A program made the translations under genes and the position numbers. Below the pieces are notes generated by a model that ran no database searches, had not been told where the DNA came from, and worked only from the letters and a program-made list of their open reading frames with translations. Positions 1 through 6,635 of a stretch of 34,259 nt of DNA are shown piece after piece. Numbering within the stretch: position 1 is the stretch's first letter; the number at the start of each line of letters is the position of its first letter. The stretch is from Bordetella parapertussis (GTDB lineage Bacteria; Pseudomonadota; Gammaproteobacteria; Burkholderiales; Casimicrobiaceae): the NCBI GenBank assembly GCA_943331295.2, contig CALQLA020000052.1, positions 1 through 34,259 of the forward strand, written 5' to 3'.

Positions 1-479
1 ACCATGTCCTGGCCCTTCGTCCACAGCGCCGTCGCCGAGCCCTGCCAGGTGTCGCCGCCGTCCAGCAGCAGCGCGCCCGGGCGCGAGGCCTTCAGGCGGT
101 TCACCAGCGTGGCGAGGTGGGCAAAGCCGCCGACGGCGCCGTAGGCGCGGGCCGCCGCCTCGAAATCGAGATAGGTGAACGCGTGCGCGTCGCGGGTGCC
201 CGCCGGAATGCCGAAGTGCTTGAGCAGCGCCTCACCGACCAGGTGCGGCGGCTTGCCCCGCGCCGCCCCCAGGCCCAGGTTGACGCTGGGCTCGCGGAAA
301 AAGGACGGCAGGAGCTGCGCGTGGCAGTCGGTGAAATGCAGCAGGCTGACGTTGCCGAACCGGGGAACGTCGTAGGCCGCGTCCCCCGTGCCGGGCTGCG
401 CCAGGACCTCCCGCGACGCGAGCGGAAACCCCGCCGCGGACGCCGCGGCGAGGACATTCAGGAATTCGCGACGGTTCAT
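1..479 (-). CDS. soxB: SoxB thiosulfohydrolase, N-terminal part (gene runs off the window)
   Basis: About 159 N-terminal residues are visible, starting at the ATG at 479. The protein opens with a twin-arginine signal (MNRREFL followed by an alanine-rich stretch), as expected for a cofactor-bearing periplasmic enzyme. Two metallophosphoesterase motifs are readable: LLHFTDCHAQLLP near residue 46, and LLLDGGDTWQGS near residue 137. Both, together with REPSVNLG and GGFAHLATLV, are typical of SoxB, the di-manganese enzyme that hydrolyses the sulfate group from SoxY-bound thiosulfate. It is the last visible gene of the minus-strand run soxY-soxZ-soxA-soxX-soxB and starts 54 bp after the soxX stop. 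The C-terminal 5'-nucleotidase-like domain lies outside the window. Confidence 0.95.
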   Translation of the reverse strand, partial: MNRREFLNVLAAASAAGFPLASREVLAQPGTGDAAYDVPRFGNVSLLHFTDCHAQLLPSFFREPSVNLGLGAARGKPPHLVGEALLKHFGIPAGTRDAHAFTYLDFEAAARAYGAVGGFAHLATLVNRLKASRPGALLLDGGDTWQGSATALWTKGQDM

Positions 480-533
480 GATGCGCCGTAGAAACCGGGG
501 GCGCGCAACGGCGACCCGGCGGACCGGCGTCGC

Positions 534-1163
534 CTATTTGTTGACCGGCGATGCCGGATCCATCAGCAGCGCGACGACGTCCTTCAGCTGCTGCTCGGAA
601 AGGATCGCGTTGTGGCCGAAGCGCGGCATGTTGCTGCACGCAGCGTAGCCGTCGGCGTTGTACACCTTGCCGTACGCGTATTTCTGGATGTCGACGCCGT
701 AGCCGCGCAGCTTCGCGAACTGGTAGAGCACCGGGCCGATCGTGCCGTACGACAGCTCTTCGCGCGTGATCTGGTGGCAGGCGTAGCAGTTGGCGCCGAC
801 CGGTCCCTTGGGATCGTCCGAGTACTGCATGCCGCGGCCTTCCTGCGCGATCTTCTCGCCGTTCTTCCAGTCGCCCAGATATTTGCCGTCGGCGGGCCAC
901 TTGATCGTCGCGAGGTTGGCGGCCAGGATCCGCTCGGAAACCGGCGCCGGCAGCGGCTTGCCCGCGTACTCGCTGCAGGTCTTCTGCGTGTCGTCCTGGT
1001 CGAGGCGATCGAGCTTCGCCTGGCCGCGCTCGTTGAACGAGCTCTTCATCGCCGCCGCCGTCCTGGCGGAGATCTCGGCGTCCGAGGGGCCGGTGGCGCA
1101 GCCCAGGAGAGCGGCGAGGCTGCCGCAGGCGACAGCTGCGAGAGTCAGGTGGCGTCGTGACAT
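534..1163 (-). CDS. soxX: SoxX monoheme cytochrome c subunit of SoxAX
   Basis: This 209-aa protein carries one haem-attachment motif, CYACH, near residue 125, and a downstream NMPRFGHN segment that fits the methionine haem ligand of SoxX. The N-terminus has a hydrophobic segment ending in LLGCAT, which looks like a lipoprotein lipobox rather than a plain Sec signal, so the protein may be membrane-anchored on the periplasmic side. SoxX pairs with SoxA to couple thiosulfate oxidatively to the SoxY cysteine and passes electrons on to a cytochrome. It lies between soxA (13 bp upstream) and soxB. The long N-terminal section of about 100 residues before the haem is seen in the longer SoxX variants. 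Confidence 0.93.
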   Translation of the reverse strand: MSRRHLTLAAVACGSLAALLGCATGPSDAEISARTAAAMKSSFNERGQAKLDRLDQDDTQKTCSEYAGKPLPAPVSERILAANLATIKWPADGKYLGDWKNGEKIAQEGRGMQYSDDPKGPVGANCYACHQITREELSYGTIGPVLYQFAKLRGYGVDIQKYAYGKVYNADGYAACSNMPRFGHNAILSEQQLKDVVALLMDPASPVNK

Positions 1164-1176
1164 TGCGTCGTCTCCG

Positions 1177-1995
1177 TCAGCGTTTGATGGCGGGCGCGTC
1201 GAACGCGGCGCCGTTGGCGTTGCGGGCGAGGAACATCGTCAGCGCGACCGAGGCCTCCGACCCGAATACCAGCTCGGGAAAGCGCTGCTGGCGGAAACAG
1301 TCGTTCAACCGCCACTGGAACGTTCGCAGCTCGCCCTGCGACACGCGATACGCGGGCCAGGTGGTGTAGGCCTTCTGCGCGCCCTCTGTCTTCGTGAGGT
1401 TGGGCAGGTCCTGCAGCCGTATCCGCTTGCTGTCCTCGCCGTGGCAGGTGACGCAGCCGAAGTCGTGCGGGCCGCCGCGGAAGTAGAAGATCTTCTCGCC
1501 GATCCGGTAGGCCTCCTTCTCCTGCGGATGGTCGAGCGCGACGTTCATCTTCACGCCCTTCGATTCGGACGTGGCGTAGGCGACCAGCGCCTCCATGTCG
1601 GACTTGTTGTCGGGCCCGCCGAAGGGGTTCTTCTTCGCGTCCGCCTCGGTATAGCCCTGCAGCTTCACCATGCACCAGACGAGCCGCGACTCGAGGTCCA
1701 TCACGCGGCCGGCGTCGGCGAAGTATCGCGGCAGCTGCGCGTAGGCGCCCTTGACCACCCCGGCGCCCAGGCCGAGGTCGCACTTCGCGAGCGACACCTT
1801 GTTCGGGCCGCGCGGCGCCTTCCACATTTCCTCGCCGCGCGCCTCCCACAGTTCGGCCGGGTTGCCGTCCTGCAGCGCCGCGCGGTACTTGGCGATCTCG
1901 TCGGCCGTGCTCGTGCCCTGGCCCGTCGCCGTGGCAGTCGCCAGCGCCAGCGCGAGCGCGGCGCAGCGCATCGCCCTTGCGTGAGTCGTTCGCAT
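1177..1995 (-). CDS. soxA: SoxA cytochrome c subunit of SoxAX (single-haem type)
   Basis: From the ATG at 1995 the protein has 272 residues with a Sec-type signal peptide. The frame is open 45 codons further upstream, but a GGAGGAGG Shine-Dalgarno sits 5 bases before 1995 and the signal peptide begins there, so I chose that start. Only one CxxCH is present (CVTCH, near residue 180). The N-terminal region keeps two cysteines (KCDLGLG and VWCMVK), as in monohaem SoxA where they form a disulfide in place of the first haem. The NDCFRQQRFPE segment holds the conserved cysteine that ligates the active-site haem. SoxA works with SoxX in the periplasm to attach thiosulfate to SoxYZ. Confidence 0.95.
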   Translation of the reverse strand: MRTTHARAMRCAALALALATATATGQGTSTADEIAKYRAALQDGNPAELWEARGEEMWKAPRGPNKVSLAKCDLGLGAGVVKGAYAQLPRYFADAGRVMDLESRLVWCMVKLQGYTEADAKKNPFGGPDNKSDMEALVAYATSESKGVKMNVALDHPQEKEAYRIGEKIFYFRGGPHDFGCVTCHGEDSKRIRLQDLPNLTKTEGAQKAYTTWPAYRVSQGELRTFQWRLNDCFRQQRFPELVFGSEASVALTMFLARNANGAAFDAPAIKR

Positions 1996-2059
1996 CGGTC
2001 CTCCTCCAGTCGTGCGGCGCATCCGGGCGCGCGGGACGATGCCGCGCGGGATGGAATCG

Positions 2060-2371
2060 TCAGGCGACGACGGCTTCGTCGGTCCGCTTGTCGCCGCGAT
2101 TGTCGACCCAGGTGATCGCAACCTTGTCACCCTTCGCGCCGCCCTTGAACTTGAACGAGAGGAACGGATTCTTCGCCACCGCGGGCCCCCACTGCGCCGA
2201 CAGCACGGTCTTGCCGTTGTGCGTGGCGGTCACCGTCTGGATGTGCCACGCCGGGACGGTCTTGCCCTGCGCGTCCTTGCGCTGGCCCGTCTCCATCTCG
2301 TGGTTCATCAGCACCTTCACTTCGGTCGAGTCGCCGACGACGTTCGCCCGGATCTTCATCGGATCTGCCAT
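2060..2371 (-). CDS. soxZ: SoxZ, partner of the sulfur carrier SoxY
   Basis: This 103-aa protein (MADPMKIRANV... to ...DEAVVA) has the length and immunoglobulin-like pattern of SoxZ, including the MNHEMETGQR segment and the WVDN turn near the C-terminus. It has no signal peptide, as is normal: SoxZ is thought to be exported together with SoxY, which carries the Tat signal. The ATG at 2371 follows an AGGAGG Shine-Dalgarno by 5 bases. The open frame continues upstream inside soxY but has no support there. It sits 34 bp after soxY and 64 bp before soxA in the minus-strand operon. Confidence 0.95.
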   Translation of the reverse strand: MADPMKIRANVVGDSTEVKVLMNHEMETGQRKDAQGKTVPAWHIQTVTATHNGKTVLSAQWGPAVAKNPFLSFKFKGGAKGDKVAITWVDNRGDKRTDEAVVA

Positions 2372-2405
2372 GACTTCCTCCTGTGGGTCGCGACTGGCGC
2401 GCGCA

Positions 2406-2879
2406 TCAGCCGCCGCAGCCGCCCAGCGTGACCTTGATTTCCTTCGTCGCGACGTAGTACTTGCCGTCGGCCTTGACGAGCGCGTAGACGTTCGACGTCT
2501 GGCCCATCTTGACGCGCGTCGACAGCGACGGCTCGGTGCCCGCGGCGATGTCGAACACCGCGGCGAGCATGTTCGGGTTCTTCTCGACGAGGATGGCGAT
2601 CGACTCGGTCTTCGGGATCGCGCTGGTGATGCCAACCGGCACGACGGCGCCGTTCTCCGCGATGTCAGGGGTCGAGAAGAACGTGATGTCCTTGCTCTGC
2701 GCCGGCGCGCCGCCGCCCAGCGCCTTCATCGTCTCGTCCATCGTCTTGGTGTCGAACGCGGCCTTGTTCCATGCCTGCGCCGACGCTTCGCCCGGTGCGA
2801 GCCAGCCGGCCGCTGCGAGGAGCGTCAGCAGGGAAACGCCGCCTCCGGTCTTCAGCACCTGCCTGCGCGTCGTGTTCAT
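2406..2879 (-). CDS. soxY: SoxY sulfur carrier protein
   Basis: The 157-aa product starts with a twin-arginine signal (TTRRQVLKTGGG, then a leucine/alanine core and a cleavage-like SAQA) and ends in GGCGG. That C-terminal cysteine arm is the hallmark of SoxY: the cysteine carries thiosulfate and sulfane intermediates between SoxAX, SoxB and other Sox enzymes in the periplasm. The ATG at 2879 is preceded by an AGGAGG Shine-Dalgarno. SoxY is the first gene of the minus-strand sox run, and a plausible promoter lies just upstream at 2908-2937. Confidence 0.96.
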   Translation of the reverse strand: MNTTRRQVLKTGGGVSLLTLLAAAGWLAPGEASAQAWNKAAFDTKTMDETMKALGGGAPAQSKDITFFSTPDIAENGAVVPVGITSAIPKTESIAILVEKNPNMLAAVFDIAAGTEPSLSTRVKMGQTSNVYALVKADGKYYVATKEIKVTLGGCGG

Positions 2880-2907
2880 TGGCGTCCTCCTGGAGCAAAA
2901 GATCGCG

Positions 2908-2937
2908 ATTGTAGTACGCCCGGCGCCGTCGGGTCAG
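2908..2937 (-). promoter_or_regulatory. Putative promoter of the sox operon
   Basis: Read on the minus strand, CTGACC (2937-2932) and TACAAT (2913-2908) are 18 bases apart and fit -35 and -10 boxes. They lie about 30 bases before the soxY start, in the 141-bp gap shared with divergent modA. This is a pattern match by eye only. Confidence 0.45.
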
Positions 2938-2984
2938 AACCAGCAGGCATGAGCATATGCCGGCACGCGGTCGCGGTCCCGGAT

Positions 2985-3013
2985 TTGGGCGACCCGTCGG
3001 CTTCCGCTATTCT
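2985..3013 (+). promoter_or_regulatory. Putative promoter of modABC, close to the start codon
   Basis: TTGGGC (2985-2990) and TATTCT (3008-3013) are 17 bases apart. A transcript from here would start about 7 bases after the -10 box, which is almost exactly the modA ATG at 3021. No Shine-Dalgarno is visible before that ATG, so the message could be leaderless. The boxes are weak matches. Confidence 0.3.
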
Positions 3014-3020
3014 TGGCCCG

Positions 3021-3842
3021 ATGAACCTCCGTTCCGGCAGGGCGACGATCGGCATCCGGCTGGCAGCGGCGGCCCTGTGCCTGCTCGCATGCCTGCCGGT
3101 GCCCGGCCGCGTCCATGCCGCGGCGCCACCTGCAGTCGCCGCCGCCGCCGACCTCAAGTTCGCGCTGGCCGAGGTTGCCGCGCAGTTCACGAAGGACACC
3201 GGGCAGGCGGTCAGGATCACCTATGGCTCGTCCGGCACCTTCGCGGCGCAGCTCGAGAACGGCGCGCCGTTCGAGGTGTTCCTGTCGGCGGACGAGGCCT
3301 TCGTCTTCCGGCTGGCGGACCGCGGCCTGACCCGGGACCGCGGCGCGCTGTACGCGACCGGCCGCATCGTCCTGTTCGCGCCGCACGGCTCGGCGCTGAA
3401 GGTCGACGGCGACTTGAAGGACCTGAAGGCCGCGCTGGCCGATGGCCGGATCCGGCATTTCGCCATTGCCAATCCGCTGCACGCGCCGTACGGCAGGGCG
3501 GCGCGGGCAGCGTTGCAGCACGCCGGGCTGTGGGCGGCGATCGAGCCGAAGCTGGTGCTGGGCGAAAACGCCGGCCAGGCGATGCAATTCGCCGCGACCG
3601 GAGGCAGCCAGGGCGGCATCGTGCCGCTGGCGCTGTCCCGGGCGCCGGAGATTGCGAAGCTCGGGGCCTTCGCCCCGATTCCCGCGGACTGGCACGGTGG
3701 CGAGCCGCTACGGCAGCGGATGGTGCTGATGAAGAACGCGGGCGCCGCGGCCGCGGCGTTCTACCGGTACCTGCGGGAGGCGCCCGCCCGCGCGATCCTG
3801 GTCCGCCATGGTTTTGCGCTGCCGGGCGATACCGCGCCGTGA
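3021..3842 (+). CDS. modA: ModA-like molybdate-binding periplasmic protein
   Basis: From the ATG at 3021 the product has 273 residues with a signal peptide ending near VHAAAP. The frame is open far upstream, but the signal peptide fixes the start here. The mature protein opens with AAADLKFALAEVAAQF and has YGSSGTFAAQLENGAPFEVFLSAD, the anion-binding pattern of molybdate/tungstate binding proteins in which the serine and main-chain NH groups hold the oxyanion. Its stop overlaps the modB start (TGATG at 3840-3844). Genes for the permease and ATPase follow on the same strand, which supports molybdate rather than another anion. Sulfate or tungstate binding cannot be excluded from sequence alone. 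Confidence 0.88.
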   Translation: MNLRSGRATIGIRLAAAALCLLACLPVPGRVHAAAPPAVAAAADLKFALAEVAAQFTKDTGQAVRITYGSSGTFAAQLENGAPFEVFLSADEAFVFRLADRGLTRDRGALYATGRIVLFAPHGSALKVDGDLKDLKAALADGRIRHFAIANPLHAPYGRAARAALQHAGLWAAIEPKLVLGENAGQAMQFAATGGSQGGIVPLALSRAPEIAKLGAFAPIPADWHGGEPLRQRMVLMKNAGAAAAAFYRYLREAPARAILVRHGFALPGDTAP

Positions 3843-4516
3843 TGGACTGGACCGCGATCGCACTGTCGACCGAGTTGGCGCTGGTCACCCTGGTGATCCT
3901 GCTGCCGCTCGCGCTGGCCGCCGCGCGCTGGCTGGCGGTCACGCCGACGAAGGCCAAGCCGTGGCTCGAGGGCCTGCTGGCGCTGCCGCTGGTGCTGCCG
4001 CCCACCGTCGTCGGCTACTACCTGCTGGTGATGATGGGAAACCAGACGACGCTCGGCGGATGGTACGAGCGCCTGACGGGCCACACGCTGGCCTTCAGCT
4101 TCACGGGACTGGTGGTCGCGTCGATGATCGTCAACATCCCCTTCGCGGTGCAGCCGATCCAGCGCGCGTTCGAGGCGGTCCCGGCGGACCTGCGCGAAGC
4201 GGGGCAGTGCTGCGGACTGACGTTCTGGCAGGCACTATGGCGGATCGAACTGCCGCTCGCGTGGCCCGGCATCCTGTCTGCGGCCGTGATGACGTTCGCG
4301 CACACCATGGGCGAGTTCGGCGTAGTGCTGATGGTCGGCGGCAGCATTCCGGGCGAGACCCGGACGGTGGCGATCTCCATCTACGACAAGGTGCAGTCGT
4401 TCGACCTCAGGTCGGCGGGGGCGATGGCGCTGCTGCTGCTCGCGATCTCGCTGGTCACGATCGGCGTGAGCTACGGCATGGTGGAACGCCTGATGCGACG
4501 CCGGCGGGCGGTATGA
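3842..4516 (+). CDS. modB: ModB molybdate ABC transporter permease
   Basis: The 224-aa inner-membrane protein has about five hydrophobic segments and the EAA-loop pattern EAGQCCGLTFWQALWRIELP near residues 120-140, which contacts the ATPase. The LPLVLPPTVVGYYLL segment is typical of ModB and CysT/CysW permeases. The ATG overlaps the modA stop, so the two are probably translationally coupled. The stop codon TGA (4514-4516) overlaps an ATG at 4513 that belongs to the first of four tandem repeats. The open frame upstream of 3842 is a shadow inside modA. Confidence 0.92.
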   Translation: MDWTAIALSTELALVTLVILLPLALAAARWLAVTPTKAKPWLEGLLALPLVLPPTVVGYYLLVMMGNQTTLGGWYERLTGHTLAFSFTGLVVASMIVNIPFAVQPIQRAFEAVPADLREAGQCCGLTFWQALWRIELPLAWPGILSAAVMTFAHTMGEFGVVLMVGGSIPGETRTVAISIYDKVQSFDLRSAGAMALLLLAISLVTIGVSYGMVERLMRRRRAV

Positions 4517-4845
4517 GCCCGAAGGGCCGCCCCGAGGGCGAATCGCTCCCCCCGGGGGGACGGCGCGACAGCGCCACGGGGGCCGTCCATGAGCCCGAAG
4601 GGCCGCCCCGAGGGCGAATCGCTCCCCCCCCCGGGGGGACGGCGCGACAGCGCCAAGGGGGCCGTCCATGAGCCCGAAGGGCCGCCCCGAGGGCGAATTG
4701 CTCCCCCTCGGGGGGACGGCGCGCCAGCGCCAAGGGGGCCGTCCATGAGCCCGAAGGGCCGCCCCGAGGGCGAATTGCTCCCCCTCGGGGGGACGGCGCG
4801 CCAGCGCCAAGGGAGCCCTCTATGAGCGAGAAGGCAATCCCGTGA
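4513..4845 (+). repeat. Four tandem ~77-bp repeats forming a chain of overlapping mini-ORFs between modB and modC
   Basis: Copies begin with ATGAGCCCGAAGGGCC at 4513, 4589, 4668 and 4745 (periods 76, 79, 77), and a partial start ATGAGCGAG follows at 4822. Copies 1 and 2 share one variant and copies 3 and 4 another, which suggests two rounds of duplication. Each unit can fold through CCCCGAGGG and CCCTCGGGG (imperfect in copies 1-2) and ends in an AAGGGGG or AAGGGAG run six bases before the next ATG. The reading frames form a relay. The ATG at 4513 overlaps the modB stop and gives 52 codons to a TGA at 4669 that overlaps the ATG at 4668. That gives 26 codons to a TGA overlapping 4745, then 26 codons to a TGA overlapping 4822. 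Seven codons later a TGA overlaps the GTG of modC at 4842. I do not claim stable peptides are made. Confidence 0.85.
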
Positions 4846-5936
4846 GCCTCGTGCTCGAACTCCGGCACGACGGGCCGCCGCTGGACTTCGTCGCCGAGCT
4901 TCCCGCCGGGACGATCACCGCGCTGGTCGGCCCCTCGGGCAGCGGCAAGACCTCCATCCTGCGCGCGATCGCCGGTCTCCTGCACCTGCGGCACGCGCGC
5001 GTGACGTTCGCCGGCGAGGCCTGGAGCGACACCGGACGCGGCATCCACCTGCCGACGCGGCAGCGGCCCATCGGGCTCGTGCCGCAGAACTACGCGCTGT
5101 TTCCGCATCTCACGGTGCTGGGCAACGTGGCGATGGCGCTGACGCACCTGCCCCGGCCCGAACGCAGCGTGCAGGCGGCGCGCAGCCTCGCGCTCGCCCG
5201 GATCGATGGCCTGGAAGACCGCCACCCGCGCGAGCTGTCCGGCGGCCAGAAGCAGCGCGTCGCGCTGGCGCGGGCGATCGCGCGGGAGCCGCAGGTGCTG
5301 CTGCTGGACGAGCCGTTCGGGGCGGTGGATCGCAGCACGCGGAAGCGCCTCTACGTCGAGTTGCGCCGCCTGCACGAGCAGCTCGGCGCCACCGTGGTGC
5401 TGGTCACCCACGACCTCGACGAGGCGGCACAGCTCGCGTCGCACCTGGTGCTGGTGCGCCGCGGACGCTGCCTGCAATCCGGGCCGACAGCCCAGGTGCT
5501 GACGCGCCCCGGCAGCGAGGAGGCGGCACGGCTGCTGGACATTCCCAACGTCTTCGAGGCGACGATCGACCAGGTGGCCTCCGGACATGCATTGCTGCGC
5601 TGGGGACCGCATCTGCTGCGCACAGCGGCATCGCTGCCGCCGGGTACCGGCCGGACGTTGAAGTTCGCCGTGCTGCCGCCCAACGTGCTGCTCGTGCGCA
5701 GCGACAAGCCCTGGGGCAGCCACCTGGAAAACCCGGTGCCCGCGGTCGTGCTGGAGGTCGTCGAACTGGGCGGCGAGGCGCTCGTTTGGCTGCGCCCGGA
5801 AGGGATGCCGGGCACGAGGCTGCAGATGCGGCTGCCGGCGCGCGCCGTGAGCCGCTACGCGGTGGCGGCGGGAAAGGCATTCACCCTGTCGCTCCGCGCG
5901 GCGGACGTGATCCCGCTCGGCGCGCTGAAATCGTGA
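4842..5936 (+). CDS. modC: ModC molybdate ABC transporter ATPase
   Basis: The 364-aa protein has Walker A GPSGSGKT at residues 30-37, Q-loop VPQNYALFPHLTV near 86, signature LSGGQKQR near 131, Walker B LLLDEPFGAVD near 152 and the switch histidine in VTHDLDEA. After about residue 230 comes a C-terminal regulatory region ending in a TOBE/MOP-like fold (VLEVVELGGEALVWLRPEG... to ...LSLRAADVIPL), as found in ModC, where it can bind molybdate. The start is GTG at 4842, overlapping the stop of a seven-codon frame (GTGA). No ATG is in frame nearby. It is separated from modB by the tandem repeat array, which is unusual inside a transporter operon. No modE regulator gene is in the window. Confidence 0.92.
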   Translation: MSLVLELRHDGPPLDFVAELPAGTITALVGPSGSGKTSILRAIAGLLHLRHARVTFAGEAWSDTGRGIHLPTRQRPIGLVPQNYALFPHLTVLGNVAMALTHLPRPERSVQAARSLALARIDGLEDRHPRELSGGQKQRVALARAIAREPQVLLLDEPFGAVDRSTRKRLYVELRRLHEQLGATVVLVTHDLDEAAQLASHLVLVRRGRCLQSGPTAQVLTRPGSEEAARLLDIPNVFEATIDQVASGHALLRWGPHLLRTAASLPPGTGRTLKFAVLPPNVLLVRSDKPWGSHLENPVPAVVLEVVELGGEALVWLRPEGMPGTRLQMRLPARAVSRYAVAAGKAFTLSLRAADVIPLGALKS

Positions 5937-5955
5937 TCGGGCAGGGCGACGAGCG

Positions 5956-6228
5956 TCAGTGGATCGTCGCGCTGGTGAGAAAGCGCAGCAGCGCGCCCGA
6001 CTTCAGCCGGTACACGCCGTCGCCCAGCGCCTCGGCATCGTCGACGTCGCCGCGCGTCAGCGCGATCTCGTCGTCGCCGCGCTTGGCTTCGAGCACGACG
6101 TCGTCGACGACGGTGTACTCGTCGGGAACGCGCAGGTACTCGGTCGCGAACAATTCGCCGTCGATCGAGACGAAGTCGGCGTCGTGCATCGCGCGGGCCA
6201 GCGTATCGGTGTTCTCGGTGAATGCCAT
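5956..6228 (-). CDS. Small acidic protein of unknown function
   Basis: A 90-aa frame starts at the ATG at 6228 (MAFTENTDTLARAMHD) with a GGAG about ten bases upstream. It is rich in aspartate and glutamate, has no signal peptide, membrane segment or cysteine, and contains TVVDDVVLEAKRGDDEIALTRGDVDDAEALGDGVYRL, which reads like short beta strands. The frame stays open upstream, but without a ribosome site. It converges with modC, 19 bp away, and stands alone on the minus strand. I do not recognise the family. Coding is supported by its sensible composition and the lack of a better frame, but no function can be given. Confidence 0.55.
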   Translation of the reverse strand: MAFTENTDTLARAMHDADFVSIDGELFATEYLRVPDEYTVVDDVVLEAKRGDDEIALTRGDVDDAEALGDGVYRLKSGALLRFLTSATIH

Positions 6229-6635
6229 TGCAGCGGTCTCCGTTGCCGACCCTGTACCAAGCGGCCTGTAGCGACTACATGCGGGCACCCCGTCGGAAAT
6301 CAACCCCCCGCCGCCGCCGCGCTCCGCCGACCGCGCCTGCCTTTCTCCCTGAAGCGGGAGGAAGAAGACGGCGGTTGACCGACCCGGCCAAAGCGTCGCC
6401 CGGATGGCCGGAGATGGCGCCCGATCATTGCGCAAACCCCCCGTAACCGCGATAATTTTAAGCTTGTCGGTCCGAATTCCCAGACCATAGCCCCCGCCCG
6501 GGCCCCGCTCTTTCCGGCCGTGCAAGGCCCAGACGCACTCCATCGCCGGCAATCCACAGCGGTTTTCACGTCACCGACCCTCCCCGCGCGCCACCCCAGG
6601 TTGCGCCCATCGCCCGCCACCCGCCCCCGCTCGCC
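6229..6635. other. Intergenic region between the small protein gene and transketolase
   Basis: These 407 bp hold no convincing gene. The section 6290-6420 is C- and G-rich and shows only shadow frames. From about 6440 the base composition drops locally (GATAATTTTAAGCTTG), and a good promoter match lies at 6428-6456. The leader from there to the transketolase start would be about 170 bases. I see no clear riboswitch or terminator in it. Confidence 0.5.
6428..6456 (+). promoter_or_regulatory. Putative sigma-70 promoter of the transketolase/glycolysis cluster
   Basis: TTGCGC (6428-6433) and GATAAT (6451-6456) are separated by exactly 17 bases and followed by an AT-rich TTTAAGC, which stands out in this GC-rich window. 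It points towards transketolase, whose ATG is at 6636. Confidence 0.55.

Noticed and set aside
2957..3841. Upstream extension of modB through modA
   Set aside because: The frame lies entirely within modA; the modB protein clearly begins at MDWTAIALSTELAL at 3842.
4513..4821. CRISPR array
   Set aside because: The copies are directly adjacent with no unique spacers, are about 77 bp long and carry open frames.
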